From assembly GCA_951799425.1 (NCBI GenBank), contig OX637401.1, forward strand, positions 21,118,001 through 21,182,000: 64,000 nucleotides of DNA. The letters run 5' to 3'. Under the pieces are notes generated by a model. The model was given only the letters and a program-made list of their open reading frames with translations. It had not been told where the DNA came from and did not search any database. Position numbers and translations under genes: made by a program. Source of the stretch: Ilex aquifolium (lineage: Eukaryota; Streptophyta; Magnoliopsida; Aquifoliales; Aquifoliaceae). Shown here piece after piece: positions 36,740-47,330 of the stretch. The first letter of the stretch is position 1; every line of letters begins with the position of its first letter.

Positions 36740-37504
36740 CTATTTCATAGTTTCTGGAGCTGAGCCCCCGTCTCGCGTTTCTCCGTCATCTCTTCCCTTT
36801 ACCGAGGCCAGTAAACAAGTTCTCGAACTTACTTGGTCTCCTCGAATGTTCACTATTCTCTCTACCAAGGGGAATCTGAGCATCTGGTGGTACGTCGATG
36901 GTACCGCCTTCCTCTCGTGCAACCAGGTTCGACCCATAATAGCATTGTACACCGAGATCGTGTCCACTACAAGAAATTCGGTCATGACCCCAATAGGGCC
37001 AGTCTTCAACGGAAGTGTGATTTTTCCCCTTAGAAGGATAGTTTTTCCGCTGAAGCCGACCAACGGGGTATTTGCCGGCTTAAGGTCTTCTTGTTTGAGC
37101 CCGAGCTTCTGAAAGAGGTCCATATACATGATTTCAGAGGAGCTTCCTGGATCAATCAACACCCTATTTACTTCATAGTTTGCGATTCGGAGGGTAATCA
37201 CCAATGCGTCATTGTGTGGCTGATGTATCCCGATCAAATCCTGTTCGGAGAAACATATGGTCTTGACTACCTCTTCTAACTTCATCCTCTTACTCCTGAC
37301 CTCGGGGGATAATCTCAGCTGATAAACTTCTCTCTCATTGGCCACTCTCTGGATGTACGCCCTAGCAGCGTTATTTGTTTCCATTTGGGGATTTGTTGCA
37401 GCGTGGATCACATCGATCACACCTACTGCGGTGGTTTGATCCCCTTGAAGTTCGGCTCTTCCAGCATTAGCTCTATTATCTATGAACTGTGCAAGATGAC
37501 CCAC
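36740..37504 (-). pseudogene. Aspartic protease of inner Tat element
   Basis: A 254-residue open frame with the retropepsin-like core RVLIDPGSSSEIMYMDLF, a flap-region FSGKTILLRGKITLPL, and NAIMGRTWLHERKAVPSTYH, the usual downstream block in gypsy elements. The active-site tripeptide is DPG, seen in many plant gypsy proteases. Upstream, the zinc-knuckle-like CSYHRDVG is in another frame. The linker to RT contains three copies of a LSKVPL motif. Confidence 0.8.
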
Positions 37505-37784
37505 CTAGACCAACTCCTCCAAATGTTGCTTTAACGACCAGCAATTTTCGATCATATGCCCCCACATCACGATGATAGGAGCATCTGAAATTAGGGTTCC
37601 TCTTGGAAGGGTCCCCTATAAGCTTATTAGGCCACTTGAAATATGGTTTTTCCCTGATTTAAGTCAGTATTTTGCATATTGGCTCTTTGAACACCGTGTT
37701 TACCGCTACAAAAGGGGATTTCGAGGGAAACCCCTCTTTTTCTTTCTTCTTCTCAGCATCTCTATTCGGTTCATCCTGTTTATT

Positions 37785-39016
37785 TCAGCCGAATTGCTTT
37801 CTACCTGACTGCTCCTTCCCCGCGTATCTATACAGGTCGTCATCAACTTTTGCGTACTTCTCAATTCTCGCCATCAGCTCCTCCATATCCACGACAGGTC
37901 TTCTGGTGAGGGATTGGTACAAGGGGTTCTCCTTTTGCAATCCTATCTTGAAAGAAGCCACGACAATCTCTGGGTTACAGGCTTCAATTTCGTTCATCGT
38001 TTCCCAGTATCGATGAGCATATTGTCTCAAAGTTTCGGTGCTTTTCTTTTTCAGTGTCACCAGCATCCTAACATCTTTGGGTTGTCTGCTGCTTGTGATG
38101 AAACGAGCTGTGAATTGCTTAGGAAGTTGTGCCCATCCATCTATTGAGCCCCTCGGCAGACTATCGAACCACTTCATGGTTGACTCTCCGAGGCTGCTCG
38201 AAAAAATGGTGCAGAACAATGGCTCATTCTTTTGATAAATGGTCATAAGTTGTCGGTAATGTCGGATGTGGGAGGTCGGGTCTGTCTTCCCGTCATATAG
38301 TTTGAAGCTCAGGACTGTGAATTTACTCTCGATCCACCTGGTGAAGGGGGAAGACTCTGAACCGTCTCCGTATTCTCCTGTAGCTATTCTGGTTAGGTCC
38401 CTAGCTGACTTCTACTCAGGTCTTCTTAATCGGTTATTGAGCTCCTCGGTGATGAATTGTTTCCAGGGTTCCTTGTCTTGGCTTTGATGTCTTTTTTGCC
38501 TATACTCTTCTTGAATGATGTCCTCCTTTTTACTACGTTTCTTCTTAGGACTCTCCCGTCGGTTTTCTCTGCTACGCTTCTCCCTCTTGGTCATTTCCCT
38601 TAGTCTAACTTTTAATTCCTCGTTTTCTTTCCTCAGATCTCTCTCTCTCTCTCTCTCGCATAGGATTTCTTGAACATTTTGTCATGCGCGTCCAGTCGAT
38701 CCTGCAAGGATTGAACTAGTTTTGCCAAAGCGAGGTTCTCCCCCTCGGTACAGAGGGATTCGTCGCGGTCGGCATCTTGTTGGTTCTGGTGCTTATATGG
38801 CTTGAAACTTGATGAGGACAACTTGTAATCCTCACGTGGCTTGTCTGGACTTTTGCCCATGTCCATCCTAATGTCGCTATCGGACGGGAATGATCCTTTG
38901 TAGTTTGGATCGGAATCTTGCAGAGCAAAACTGCCTCCAAGTGAGCCGATGGCACTTTTTAGTCTCGACATTGGTTTTTTGTTCCACTTGATGAAGATTC
39001 CCACAGACAGCGCCAA
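37785..39016 (-). pseudogene. Gag of inner Tat element, frameshifted
   Basis: 39016-38633 opens right after the primer-binding site and ends in a run of Arg-Glu coded by a CT/GA microsatellite (38639-38658), where the frame breaks. 38594-38412 continues with a Lys/Arg/Glu-rich segment. 38246-37785 is the capsid domain (LGESTMKWFDSLPRGSIDGW). Slippage in the microsatellite is the likely cause of the first break. Confidence 0.8.
38998..39015 (-). other. Primer-binding site of inner element
   Basis: TGGCGCTGTCTGTGGGAA in element sense, two nucleotides after the 5' LTR. Confidence 0.75.
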
Positions 39017-39017
39017 A

Positions 39018-39624
39018 TGTAAGAGGAAAAAAAGTAAACTTACCTCTCACAGGAATGAATAGAGATGGTATCTCACGTGAACAGGTTATGTACTTGATCC
39101 CCAAGCTTTACCCTTCTGCAAAACGAACAAACTGCTTAAGATCGAAGTGCTTCGATCGAAGACACTCTGATGCTTAAGTTAGTAATGGAATGAATAATTT
39201 AGGGTAAGATAAGGAGAATTCAACGTACCTTTCACCTTGGCTCCTTATACCTTTTATAGAATCTTTAGTTAGGGTTTCCATGATTTTTTATTCAAGGTGG
39301 TACACATTCCCCTAATCAGGTGATTCTGTTCAAGAAGTTGCTGAGATTTCTCCCGAAATTCCTTCTACTGAGCCTATGATCATGCCCATTTGTTTAACCA
39401 AAATGCCTGAATTATAGGCATCTTTTTAGCACCACGTTTACTGTTTTAAACAACTCGGTCATTATAAGGACCGAGCTCATTCCTTCCTTTCCGAGCTTTC
39501 TGATCAGATCGGTTGCCATCTGATGACGGAGTCTAGTGATGTCATTCTCATGTGAGTGGTCTTGTCACCCTCACGTGAGATCATTTAATGTTATCACACG
39601 TGTTGTAAAAGGAGCACCCCTTCA
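39018..39624 (-). repeat. 5' LTR of inner element
   Basis: 607 bp, matching 34504-35111 with scattered substitutions. Confidence 0.9.
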
Positions 39625-39667
39625 CATAGTAAAATAGCCCGAGCACTCAAATAAACTTGATTATCGT

Positions 39668-39685
39668 TTCCCACAGACGGCGCCA
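39668..39685 (-). other. Primer-binding site of outer element
   Basis: TGGCGCCGTCTGTGGGAA in element sense, two nucleotides after the 5' LTR. It still adjoins its LTR because the nested insertion fell 63 bp from the LTR border. Confidence 0.75.
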
Positions 39686-39687
39686 AT

Positions 39688-40387
39688 TGTAGGGGACAAA
39701 ATCCGCACCTATCAAAATAAAGAGATTCGTTTGGGATGAGTACTCGAGATCGCCTTTAACCTGCAAAACAAACAAACTGCCATAGACCGGTGGGGTACTG
39801 GCCGGAGGTACTCCGATACTTAAGTCAGTAATGACATGAGAAAGTGTATTCAATTTACTAGACAAAAAGTGTACGTACCTTAGATTTAAGCTTTACAAGT
39901 ATTTATAGGAAGCATGTCCCCGATTATTCAGGACTACCCTCCTCGTTAGAATATGGTGACACACCTAAATTTCAATCATTCATTCCTTAATTCATGTTTG
40001 ACCCTTATAGGGTTTCCTTTCTCATTAGCTGTTTTAGGTCACATGATAATTATGTGTTCCTATGATTTAGGCAATTTCCTCATTGGTCGCCTAGCATCAT
40101 TTCTGACTTTTCGGGTATTTGCTTAGTCGGATATTATCCTCTGCTCAGCCGGACTAAGTTTAGGTCGCCCGGGATAGCCTAGCTATTTGCTAGGTCAGAC
40201 CAATTTTAGCTCGACCGGGATAGCCTAGCTATCTGCTCGGTCGGACCAACTTTAGCTCGGCACGAATATCCTAGCTACTTGTTCAGTCATAGTAGAGTCA
40301 TTCCAAATAACTCTTTTCAGCACCTGTAACCTGCCACGTGTCCAAAGTCTAATTGTTAAATATGATCAGAATTTATCGACCCCTTCA
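39688..40387 (-). repeat. 5' LTR of outer element
   Basis: 700 bp, near-identical to 30237-30936, including the 46-bp tandem repeat (here from about 40143). Confidence 0.9.
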
Positions 40388-40528
40388 GATGGGATTGGAT
40401 TTTAGCACGGTACCATAACCTCATCCTCAAGTTTAATTTAGACATTCATCAAATTCGTGCTATAATTTTCTAAATTGGTGAAAACTCCCGACCCCACTTG
40501 TCTACGGAAAAGGAAAAATATATAAAAA

Positions 40529-41544
40529 GGGAATTACACCCAGGTCTCTTGAAGTTTGTCACTTAATCACTTAAACTTCTTGACATTTAAAATATTACAT
40601 GCAAATCCCTTAAGATTTGTACGCACCTAACATTTAGACCCCTGCCGTTAGTATTCTGTTAGTAAATTATACCTGACCCCCCTGAAATTTGTAGGCTTTT
40701 AATACTTTAACCCCTCAAGTTTAAAATATTATACTTAAACAAAAAATACTCCAATCAAAGATAGAATATCAAATATTTTAAATTTTACAACCAAAATTCA
40801 TGTTTTATTGTATCATTTATTGAAATAAAATCAAAAATACAAATTCAAATTTTTCTTAAAAAATCGTAATTAGTATACAATTATACTATCTATTGGAACA
40901 AAACTAAAAAATCAAACAAGGGATCTAAGTCATTTATAATAGAACATGAATTTCACAACCAAAATTCATTATATTATGTCATTTATTGAAATAAAATCGA
41001 AAATAAAAATTTAATTTTTTCTTAAAAATCATACTAACTATCTATTGAAATAAAACAAAAAAATCAAATAAGGGGTCAAACTGTAATGGACATAATATCT
41101 TCTAATTTTAATTGGGGTAATTTGGTAGTTTAACTTGGTCATTTAAACAACCAAATTAAATTCCAATAGATAGCATAGTTATATACTAATTATGATTTTT
41201 TAAGAAAAAAATTAGATTTTTATTTTTGATTTTATTTCAATAAATGTCTTAATAGAATATGAATTTTGATTATAAAATTTAAAATATTTGATATTCTATC
41301 TTTCATTGTAGTATTTTTTGTCTAAGTATAACATTTTAAACTTGAGGGGTCTAAATATTACACGCCTACAAATTTCAGGGGGTTTGAGTGTAATTTACTA
41401 ACGGATATACTAACGCACATTGATGGCAGGGGTTTAAGTGTTACGCACATATAAATTTTAGGGGGTCTGTGTGTAATATTTCAAATGTCATGAGATCTGA
41501 ATGATTAAGTGACAAACCTCAGGAGGTCTCGGTATAATTCTCCC
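40529..41544. mobile_element. Foldback element with arms of about 400 bp, Mutator-like
   Basis: Inverted arms run from GGGAATTACACCCAGG at the left and, from the other strand, GGGAGAATTATACCGAG at the right, and stay alignable for some 400 bp on each side, so only a short spacer remains. ATATATAAAA flanks both ends (40518-40528 and 41545-41554), a 9-11-bp target duplication. No coding capacity. RNA from it would fold into a long hairpin. Confidence 0.8.
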
Positions 41545-41558
41545 ATATATAAAAGAGT

Positions 41559-41581
41559 GGGGGGGGGGGGGGGGGGGGGGG
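41559..41581. repeat. 23-nt G homopolymer
   Basis: An uninterrupted run of about 23 G directly to the right of the foldback element's target duplication. The exact length should be treated as uncertain in any assembly. Confidence 0.7.
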
Positions 41582-41636
41582 TTTAAGGAAGACTTTAAAC
41601 TAGTTTTTTTTTTTTTGGCAAGTGATTTTTAAAGTA

Positions 41637-41797
41637 GAGCAATGCTATTGAAACATAATTTAAAGATATAAACTAATAAATTGATAGTGAAATGCATTTT
41701 TAATACTGCAATACGTCCTATCATTAAATACATTCCACTATAAATTAATTGGTTACAATTCATTATGTCTCTCAATTATATCCTAATAGTATTTAGT
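41637..41797. mobile_element. Second copy of the 3887-4077 MITE family
   Basis: It begins GAGCAATGCTATTG and ends AATAGTATTTAGTG, with the internal TCATTAAATACATTxCACTAT core shared with the copy in P450 intron 1. It is more diverged and lacks a clean target duplication. Confidence 0.6.
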
Positions 41798-42308
41798 GTT
41801 TAAGGAATTGCTTACATAAAAACATGAAAAAGTGTCACTATCTTTTTTTTTTTTTTGCTCGATAAAAAAGGGTGGAGATAAAGGAGAGCATCGAAGGACC
41901 ATTCCGATAAGCCCTCACTGGTGGAATCTTTGACTGCACCCGTTACTTCTTTCGGAAACAAAATGACTCTACCATTGAGAAGAGTTGAATAAGCCAAGAA
42001 AGTCGAACCACTATCAATTGTTGCATTGTCTTATTCTTAATTGTACTTATGTCTTAAGCGAGTAATAATTTTGTAAGCTATTTTTCAATCATATAGGAAA
42101 TCAAATGAGCAATCTGACCATTTTAGGGAGGTTTCAGGACATTAATAACTTATCTTTGAAAAAATGGATTTAAATTCCCCCAATTGTCCTACAAACAGTA
42201 TATGTTTCTCCACCCTCGAAGCTATTTTCTCGTTATTCTGCTGCCACAAACAGTATATCCTTTTTAACAAGGTTATTTGCATTTTTCCTTCTTTGTTTTG
42301 CTTTAGTG

Positions 42309-43110
42309 GTTCGGCCCAAAGCACCTAGTTGGGGACCTTTCAACATTTGGAAAAATTTTCATGTTGTAAGAAGTTATGGCCCTCTTCTTGGCATTTCTTC
42401 AAAGAGTTCGATCCCAAGCACCTAGCTAGGGACCTTTCAACAGAAAATTTTTTATGTTCTAATAAATTATCGCCTTTTGCTCGGCCTTCTTCAAAGAGTT
42501 CGGTCCATAGCACCTACCTAAGGACCTTTCAACACTTAGAAAAAAGTCATGGCACTTTGCTCGGCCTTCTCCAAAGAGTTTGGTCCTTAGCACCTAGCTA
42601 GGGACTTTTTAACACTTAGAAAAAAATTTATGTTCTAAGAAGTTATGGTATTTGCTCAGCCCTTCTTCAAAGAGTTCGGTCTTTAACACCTAGCTAGGGA
42701 CCTTTCAACACTCACAAAAAAATTTATGTTCGAAGAAGTTATGGTCCTTTGCTCGGCCCTTCTTCAAAGAGTTTGGTCTTTAGCACCTAGCTAGGGACCT
42801 TGCTACACTTAGAAAAAATTTTATATTCTAAAAAGTTATGGCCCTTTGCTCAGCCCTTCTTCAAAGAGTTCGGTCCTTAGCACCTAGCTAGGGACCTTGC
42901 TACACTTAGAAAAAAATTTATGTTCTAAAAAGTTATGATCATTTGCTCAGCCCTTCTTCAAAGAGTTCGGTCCGTAACACCTAGCTAGGGACCTTCCAAC
43001 ATTTAGAAAAAAAATTTATATTCTAAGAAGTTATGGCACTTTGCTCGGCCCTTCTTCGAAGAGTTCGGTCCTTAGCACTTAGCTAGAGACCTTTCAATAC
43101 TTGGAAATCT
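42309..43110. repeat. 97-bp satellite-like tandem array, about nine units
   Basis: Units begin near CACCTAGCTAGGGACC at 42318, 42419, 42511, 42592, 42687, 42784, 42881, 42978 and 43076. Central spacing is 95-98 bp, with shorter and longer units at the left. Each carries TTCTAAGAAGTTATGG and TTCTTCAAAGAGTTCGGTCC. A tenth, degenerate half-unit follows. The motif TGCTCGGCC resembles LTR repeats in this window, so an origin from a retrotransposon 3' region is possible. Confidence 0.85.
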
Positions 43111-45002
43111 CTCTGAGAAGACTTGGTCCTATTGGGCCTTTCTTTGAAGAGTTTGTTTCTATGCATGCACTGACCCGCCAATCCAATTAAACTTAGATCT
43201 CTACTCGTTTGGTTTACATCGTCATGTCTAACCTTAGGCTTAGATATGGTCAGGTGGCTACGCCTGATTAAGGCTTCTACCTCTATCAAAATTTTTGTCT
43301 CTCTGCCTTGGCAGTAAGATGGGTTCAATAAACTCAAAATTTGATAAATTCATAATGAATTTTTATTAAAAATACTTTTAAAGCACAAATAAAAATATTC
43401 TTAAAGAAGGTACTCTTCTTTCCTAAAGGTACGGTCTTATAGGGGGCACCTATACAATCTACTCATTCAAAGGTATACTCTCTCACTCCCTGCATATTTT
43501 CCATCTCTCATTGTACTCTCTTTGGGTTAACACTATACAATCTTGGATTTGTGAGCTTGGGAATTGAAGAAGAGATCTAATAGCCGCTTCTTTAATCTAG
43601 TACGCGAATTCGGTTGTGTAAGAAAACTTGAGCAAATTCAAATTTGGCATTGTCGGACTCGTAACAACAAGGAACGATTCGGTTTAATATGGGTTCTTCA
43701 AGAGATATCGAAAACCCATTATTTATTGTGTTATTATATGTCAATACATCAAATACTTGCAAGAGTATAATAGTGTAAACGTCAAAACTATGGCCGAATG
43801 TGACTTTAATTAAGCATGTTCTTGCTGATATAATTTTAACAATAAAACTCTCCCTCAATAACAACTCAAGTGAGAAATGTGCGCAAAATGATTCATCTTG
43901 CAATTTGCAATGTAGGAATACTAATAGAATTAGGGTCTCTTTACATATCGTCTAGAATATTTTTTAGTTGATACTTTCTAGCTCGAACACTTACATGTTG
44001 AGGTAAGTGTTCGAGTTGAGCTGGTCCGTTCACCCTGATCAGCTATATTGAATGACTTTGAATCGAAACTTCAAATGATTTCATGTCTACCAACGTGAAG
44101 GATTGTTTTACATCATGTATAACCCATGCAAGAATCTTAATTAGCTTATGTTTTCTTCATTGATGGACATGGTTTGATCGCTTTAATTTGGAATTGGATC
44201 ATCTCGATTTTAAATTTTATTAGTTTTAGTCAAGGTCAATAATCAATAGGTAAAATTCTTTGGACTTTGTTGGGTGGTTGCATTTCCATACATATCTACA
44301 AATGGATCTAATGACTTTAATCGTCAATGATTTGATGAAATTTTGCAATTTATTTTTCCTCTTTTTGTGTTTATTTTTTGGGGATAGGAAGCGTTTATAA
44401 CCTACGATTTAGGCACGTGACATATATGATATTTTCCATCCAACAACTCATTCCAAGAAGAGGATGGGAAAATAACTTAGAACATCATACTAAACATGGA
44501 TCCGCGGAGACTGAAAATAATATCTTAGATTGCACAATTAAAAACTGAAAAATAAAAGAAGGTATTGCAGTCAAAATCCATAAAACAAATTTGAGTGTAG
44601 GGGCTACCTTCACCGGCCTAGTAGGGGCCGTTGGTACATGTGTGTACCCAATATTTATTGTGCATAATAATACGATTGAATGACACTTTTAACTTCTTAC
44701 AGATATTATAATTTTTATTTTATATTTCTAATAATTAAAATTCTCACATTACGTCTTATTTTTTATTAAATTATAGCAAAGAATCTCCAAAATAACACGT
44801 CGTTCGTTTTTCCGTCTACTCACATGGATGAAAAAAGCAATGGCGTACTGCTTTTGTCACACTGTTGCTATTATAAAACACAAAACATTACATTGCAAGG
44901 TGAGACTTTTAAGTTTTAAAAGCGAAAAGCGAAAATTTAAGTAGTTTCAAAGCATAATGTGTCGTTCCCCTATAATATATTCGAGGGAAGGGGCACCATG
45001 GA
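43111..45002. other. Intergenic, no gene seen
   Basis: Partly looks like decayed retroelement DNA (43.1-43.9 kb). A perfect 12-bp stem CTCGAACACTTA / TAAGTGTTCGAG with a 10-nt loop lies at 43982-44015. No credible frame. Confidence 0.4.
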
Positions 45003-46136
45003 TTATTCCTTTGGTGGCGGAAGACCAAAGCCGTGCTCCCAGGGATCATCTGGACAATTCCGGCAAGCAGAGGACAAAACCTTTGTACCTGGAAAAAGAA
45101 AAACAAAATGACAGCATTCAATTCACTTACTCATTTCATTTCTTTACCCTCTTCCACCTAAATGTATTTAGACCACTCCAAGAATTAGAGTTTTTTTAGA
45201 CAAGTGTTTGCAACGGCAGTGTTTACCTTCATAAAAAAAACGTGTTTTGGAGAATTTTTTTTTATGGCGGTAATTCTATCATAAAAAATTTATTTGCTAC
45301 CGCAAATACTATTTGAGATAGCCGTTGCCACCATAAAGACTTTTTGAGACAACATTCAATTCATTCAATCATTTCATTTCTTTACCCTTTTCTACTTAAA
45401 TATATTTAGACTATTATAAGAATTAGGGTCTTTTGAGACAAGTTTTTTACGATGGCAGTGTTTACTTTCACAAAAAAAACATGTTTTGGAGAAATTTTTT
45501 TTATGGCAGTAATGTTATCATAAAAAGTTTATTTGCTACTACAAATACTATTTGAGATAGAAGTTGCTCCCACAAAGATTTTTTGAAATTACACTTATTA
45601 TGACAACGCATGTCGTCACAACACTTTTGCCGTAATATCCAGTCTCAAATAGTATTTTCGGCAGGAAATAAACTTTTTATGACAGCACTATCGCCACAAA
45701 AAAAACTTTTTTTTCCTCTAAAACACTTTTTCGTGACGGTGAACACTGCTGCAGCAAAAAAACTTGTTTCAAAAGACCATAATTCTTATAGTGACAAAAC
45801 GATTTTAGAAATTGAATGACCAAATTGAGACAATTAAAAGTTTACAAGACATTTCAAAAACAAGATCATAATATAAGGGTTTTATTTATGATATTCATCC
45901 AAACATTAAACTACACCGTATTCATCCACACACACACAAGTAAACACCCTAGCTATCTCCCTCCGGCATAAACTTGATACTGAGAAATGTGAAAGACCAT
46001 GGAGGAGGCAAAACTTACCATTGGTGCTAGGGTTGGATGTTTCAGCTAGTTCCCTTGCAGTCACTGCAGCAGAAAACATAAGCATAATTATCAACAGAAC
46101 TTCCCAAACTTTGAAAATCTTCCTAGAAGAAGCCAT
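45003..46136 (-). CDS. Putative small secreted peptide precursor, two exons, 67 residues
   Basis: Exon 1 is 46136-46019 and exon 2 45088-45003. The donor is G|GTAAGT at 46018 and the acceptor CTTTTTCCAG before 45088. The joined frame gives 67 residues: a basic start MASSRKIFK, a hydrophobic signal segment (about residues 11-27, ending AAVTA), then RELAETSNPSTNG, and from exon 2 VLSSACRNCPDDPW ending GFGLPPPKE. The layout (signal peptide, polar middle, short Cys/Pro-containing tail) is that of a secreted signalling or defence peptide precursor. I do not recognise the family. Only two cysteines occur, so it is not a typical cysteine-rich peptide. The 930-bp intron is largely filled by a repeated transposon-like sequence. 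A TATA stretch lies at 46272-46284. There is no expression evidence, so the model is a prediction. Confidence 0.55.
45111..45793. repeat. Tandem plus inverted repeat cluster in the peptide-gene intron (CACTA-like)
   Basis: Two direct copies about 238 bp apart (45111 and 45349, each with CATTCAATTC and TTTCATTTCTTTACCC) are followed by an inverted half-copy (about 45600-45793). The inner ends read CACTxxAAGAATTA on the left and, from the other strand, CACTATAAGAATTATGGTC on the right, recalling CACTA-type termini. No target duplication is clear. Confidence 0.55.
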
Positions 46137-46210
46137 TTTATTAGGCCCCTTTTCTTTGCTTTTGGGGTGTTTTATTTGTGGTGGTGTGTGTGTGTGTGTT
46201 GGGAGAGAGA

Positions 46211-46212
<2 letters not shown>

Positions 46213-46244
<32 letters not shown>
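46213..46244. repeat. 32-nt G homopolymer in presumed 5' UTR
   Basis: About 32 consecutive G on the plus strand, flanked by GA and GT repeats. It lies between the TATA stretch and the start codon of the minus-strand peptide gene, so the transcript would carry a C-run. Confidence 0.7.
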
Positions 46245-46245
<1 letters not shown>

Positions 46246-46271
46246 GTTACCGAGAAGCACGTTTAGGACTG

Positions 46272-46284
46272 TATATATATATAA
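46272..46284 (-). promoter_or_regulatory. TATA-box candidate of the peptide gene
   Basis: TATATATATATA at 46272-46284, about 140 nt before the start codon at 46136. Transcription would begin near 46245-46250, at the edge of the homopolymer. Confidence 0.45.
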
Positions 46285-46499
46285 CAACCATTTGAAAGAG
46301 ACGCAAGAAGACTTTAATTTTTGAAAGAGACGCAAGAAGGCCCTCTCAAGCTAAAGTCCTAGCCTAGAGGTTGAAAATCATACCTTGACCCACCAACTAT
46401 GTTCATTGCTCAACCTTGTCCCTTCAATGGTCATGTTCTCATATTAATTGCACCTCCAACTACGGCTTTTGGTTTTATATTACTGTATATGTTAAATAA

Positions 46500-46668
46500 G
46501 AGTAATGTTACACTGATCAAATTTTAGGACCAAATTTAGAGCCTAAATTATATGACAGTCTTTATTGGGGCCCAAATGACATGACACCAAATAAAGAAGT
46601 CCAAGTCAGCTGTCATATCATTTGGACTCTAAATTTGGTCCCAAAATTTGGTCAGTGTAGTATTACAG
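46500..46668. mobile_element. 169-bp Mutator-like MITE
   Basis: The ends GAGTAATGTTACACTGATC and, from the right, CTGTAATACTACACTGACC are inverted, with arms of about 60 bp. A perfect 9-bp duplication GTTAAATAA flanks it (46491-46499 and 46669-46677). Confidence 0.8.
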
Positions 46669-47183
46669 GTTAAATAATCATCTACTCTAAAAATTTGAAT
46701 TGTTGGAGATAGTGTAATTTAAATATTTACACTTTGACACGCTCTTTCACGTCCAGACTATATTTTGGATCTAACACATAAAAACTCTTTTAATAATTAG
46801 GGTGACGGCGAGATTCAAACAAATGACCTCTTATTCTCATACCATGTTAAATAACCATCTATTTCAAAAGCTTAAATTGTTGGAGAATGTGTTAAAATAT
46901 ACATTTTCAATTTTTGTAACTAGGGGTCAATATGAAACCAATAATCATACATAATAGTCTAAATCATAGCAAATGTTTGTTTTTTGAGACAATGTGCGAA
47001 ACCAATCCAAGTAATTGAGGAGGCAATGTTAGAAATTCAACAAGTTGAGAAAGCAAAATAAAATTGAGATCATAGTTTATGAGGTGAAAGCATAATTTGC
47101 CCTTAAAAATCAATAATTTAAAGGGTATTTAGTGGAAAAGGGTTAGGACTCAGATAGATATAGCAACAGATGTAGTGGACTTT

Positions 47184-47330
47184 CCTTCTCCAATGATAGT
47201 TGAACTGGTAACAGGAACGAACCGTAAACTCAGACGTCCTGAGTTCAAATTCAAGGCCGCAGGACGCCTTCCATTTTTTGTCAGGGGAATAAAGGTGAAC
47301 TATCAGAATAGTTCCTAAAATATTCATTTC
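47184..47330 (+). mobile_element. tRNA-derived SINE-like fragment
   Basis: TGATAGTTGAACTGG resembles a pol III A box and GAGTTCAAATTC a B box, about 50 bp apart. The segment is similar to 53463-53645. No poly-A tail or target duplication could be defined. Confidence 0.4.

Larger units (their letters stand above)
34504..39624 (-). mobile_element. Inner Tat-type LTR retrotransposon with internal deletion
   Basis: 5.1 kb, inserted 63 bp inside the 5' LTR border of the outer element. A perfect target duplication CATAG flanks it (34499-34503 and 39625-39629). The order on the minus strand is LTR, primer-binding site, gag, protease, RT, then a direct junction to an antisense ORF fragment, then LTR. 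RNase H, integrase and the rest of the antisense ORF are missing, about half the expected element length. Gag has frameshifts, while protease and RT are each in long open frames. Confidence 0.92.
30237..40387 (-). mobile_element. Outer LTR retrotransposon, non-autonomous Tat-like, split by nested insertion
   Basis: LTRs at 30237-30936 and 39688-40387, with borders TGAAGGGGTCG and CCCCTACA in element sense. Flanking pentamers are GATAG (30232-30236) and GATGG (40388-40392), a target duplication with one later change. Leaving out the inner element (34504-39624), the interior is about 3.6 kb and carries no gag, protease, RT or integrase I can recognise. The primer-binding site and LTR motifs match those of the inner Tat element, so it was probably mobilised by enzymes of a related element. 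Confidence 0.88.
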
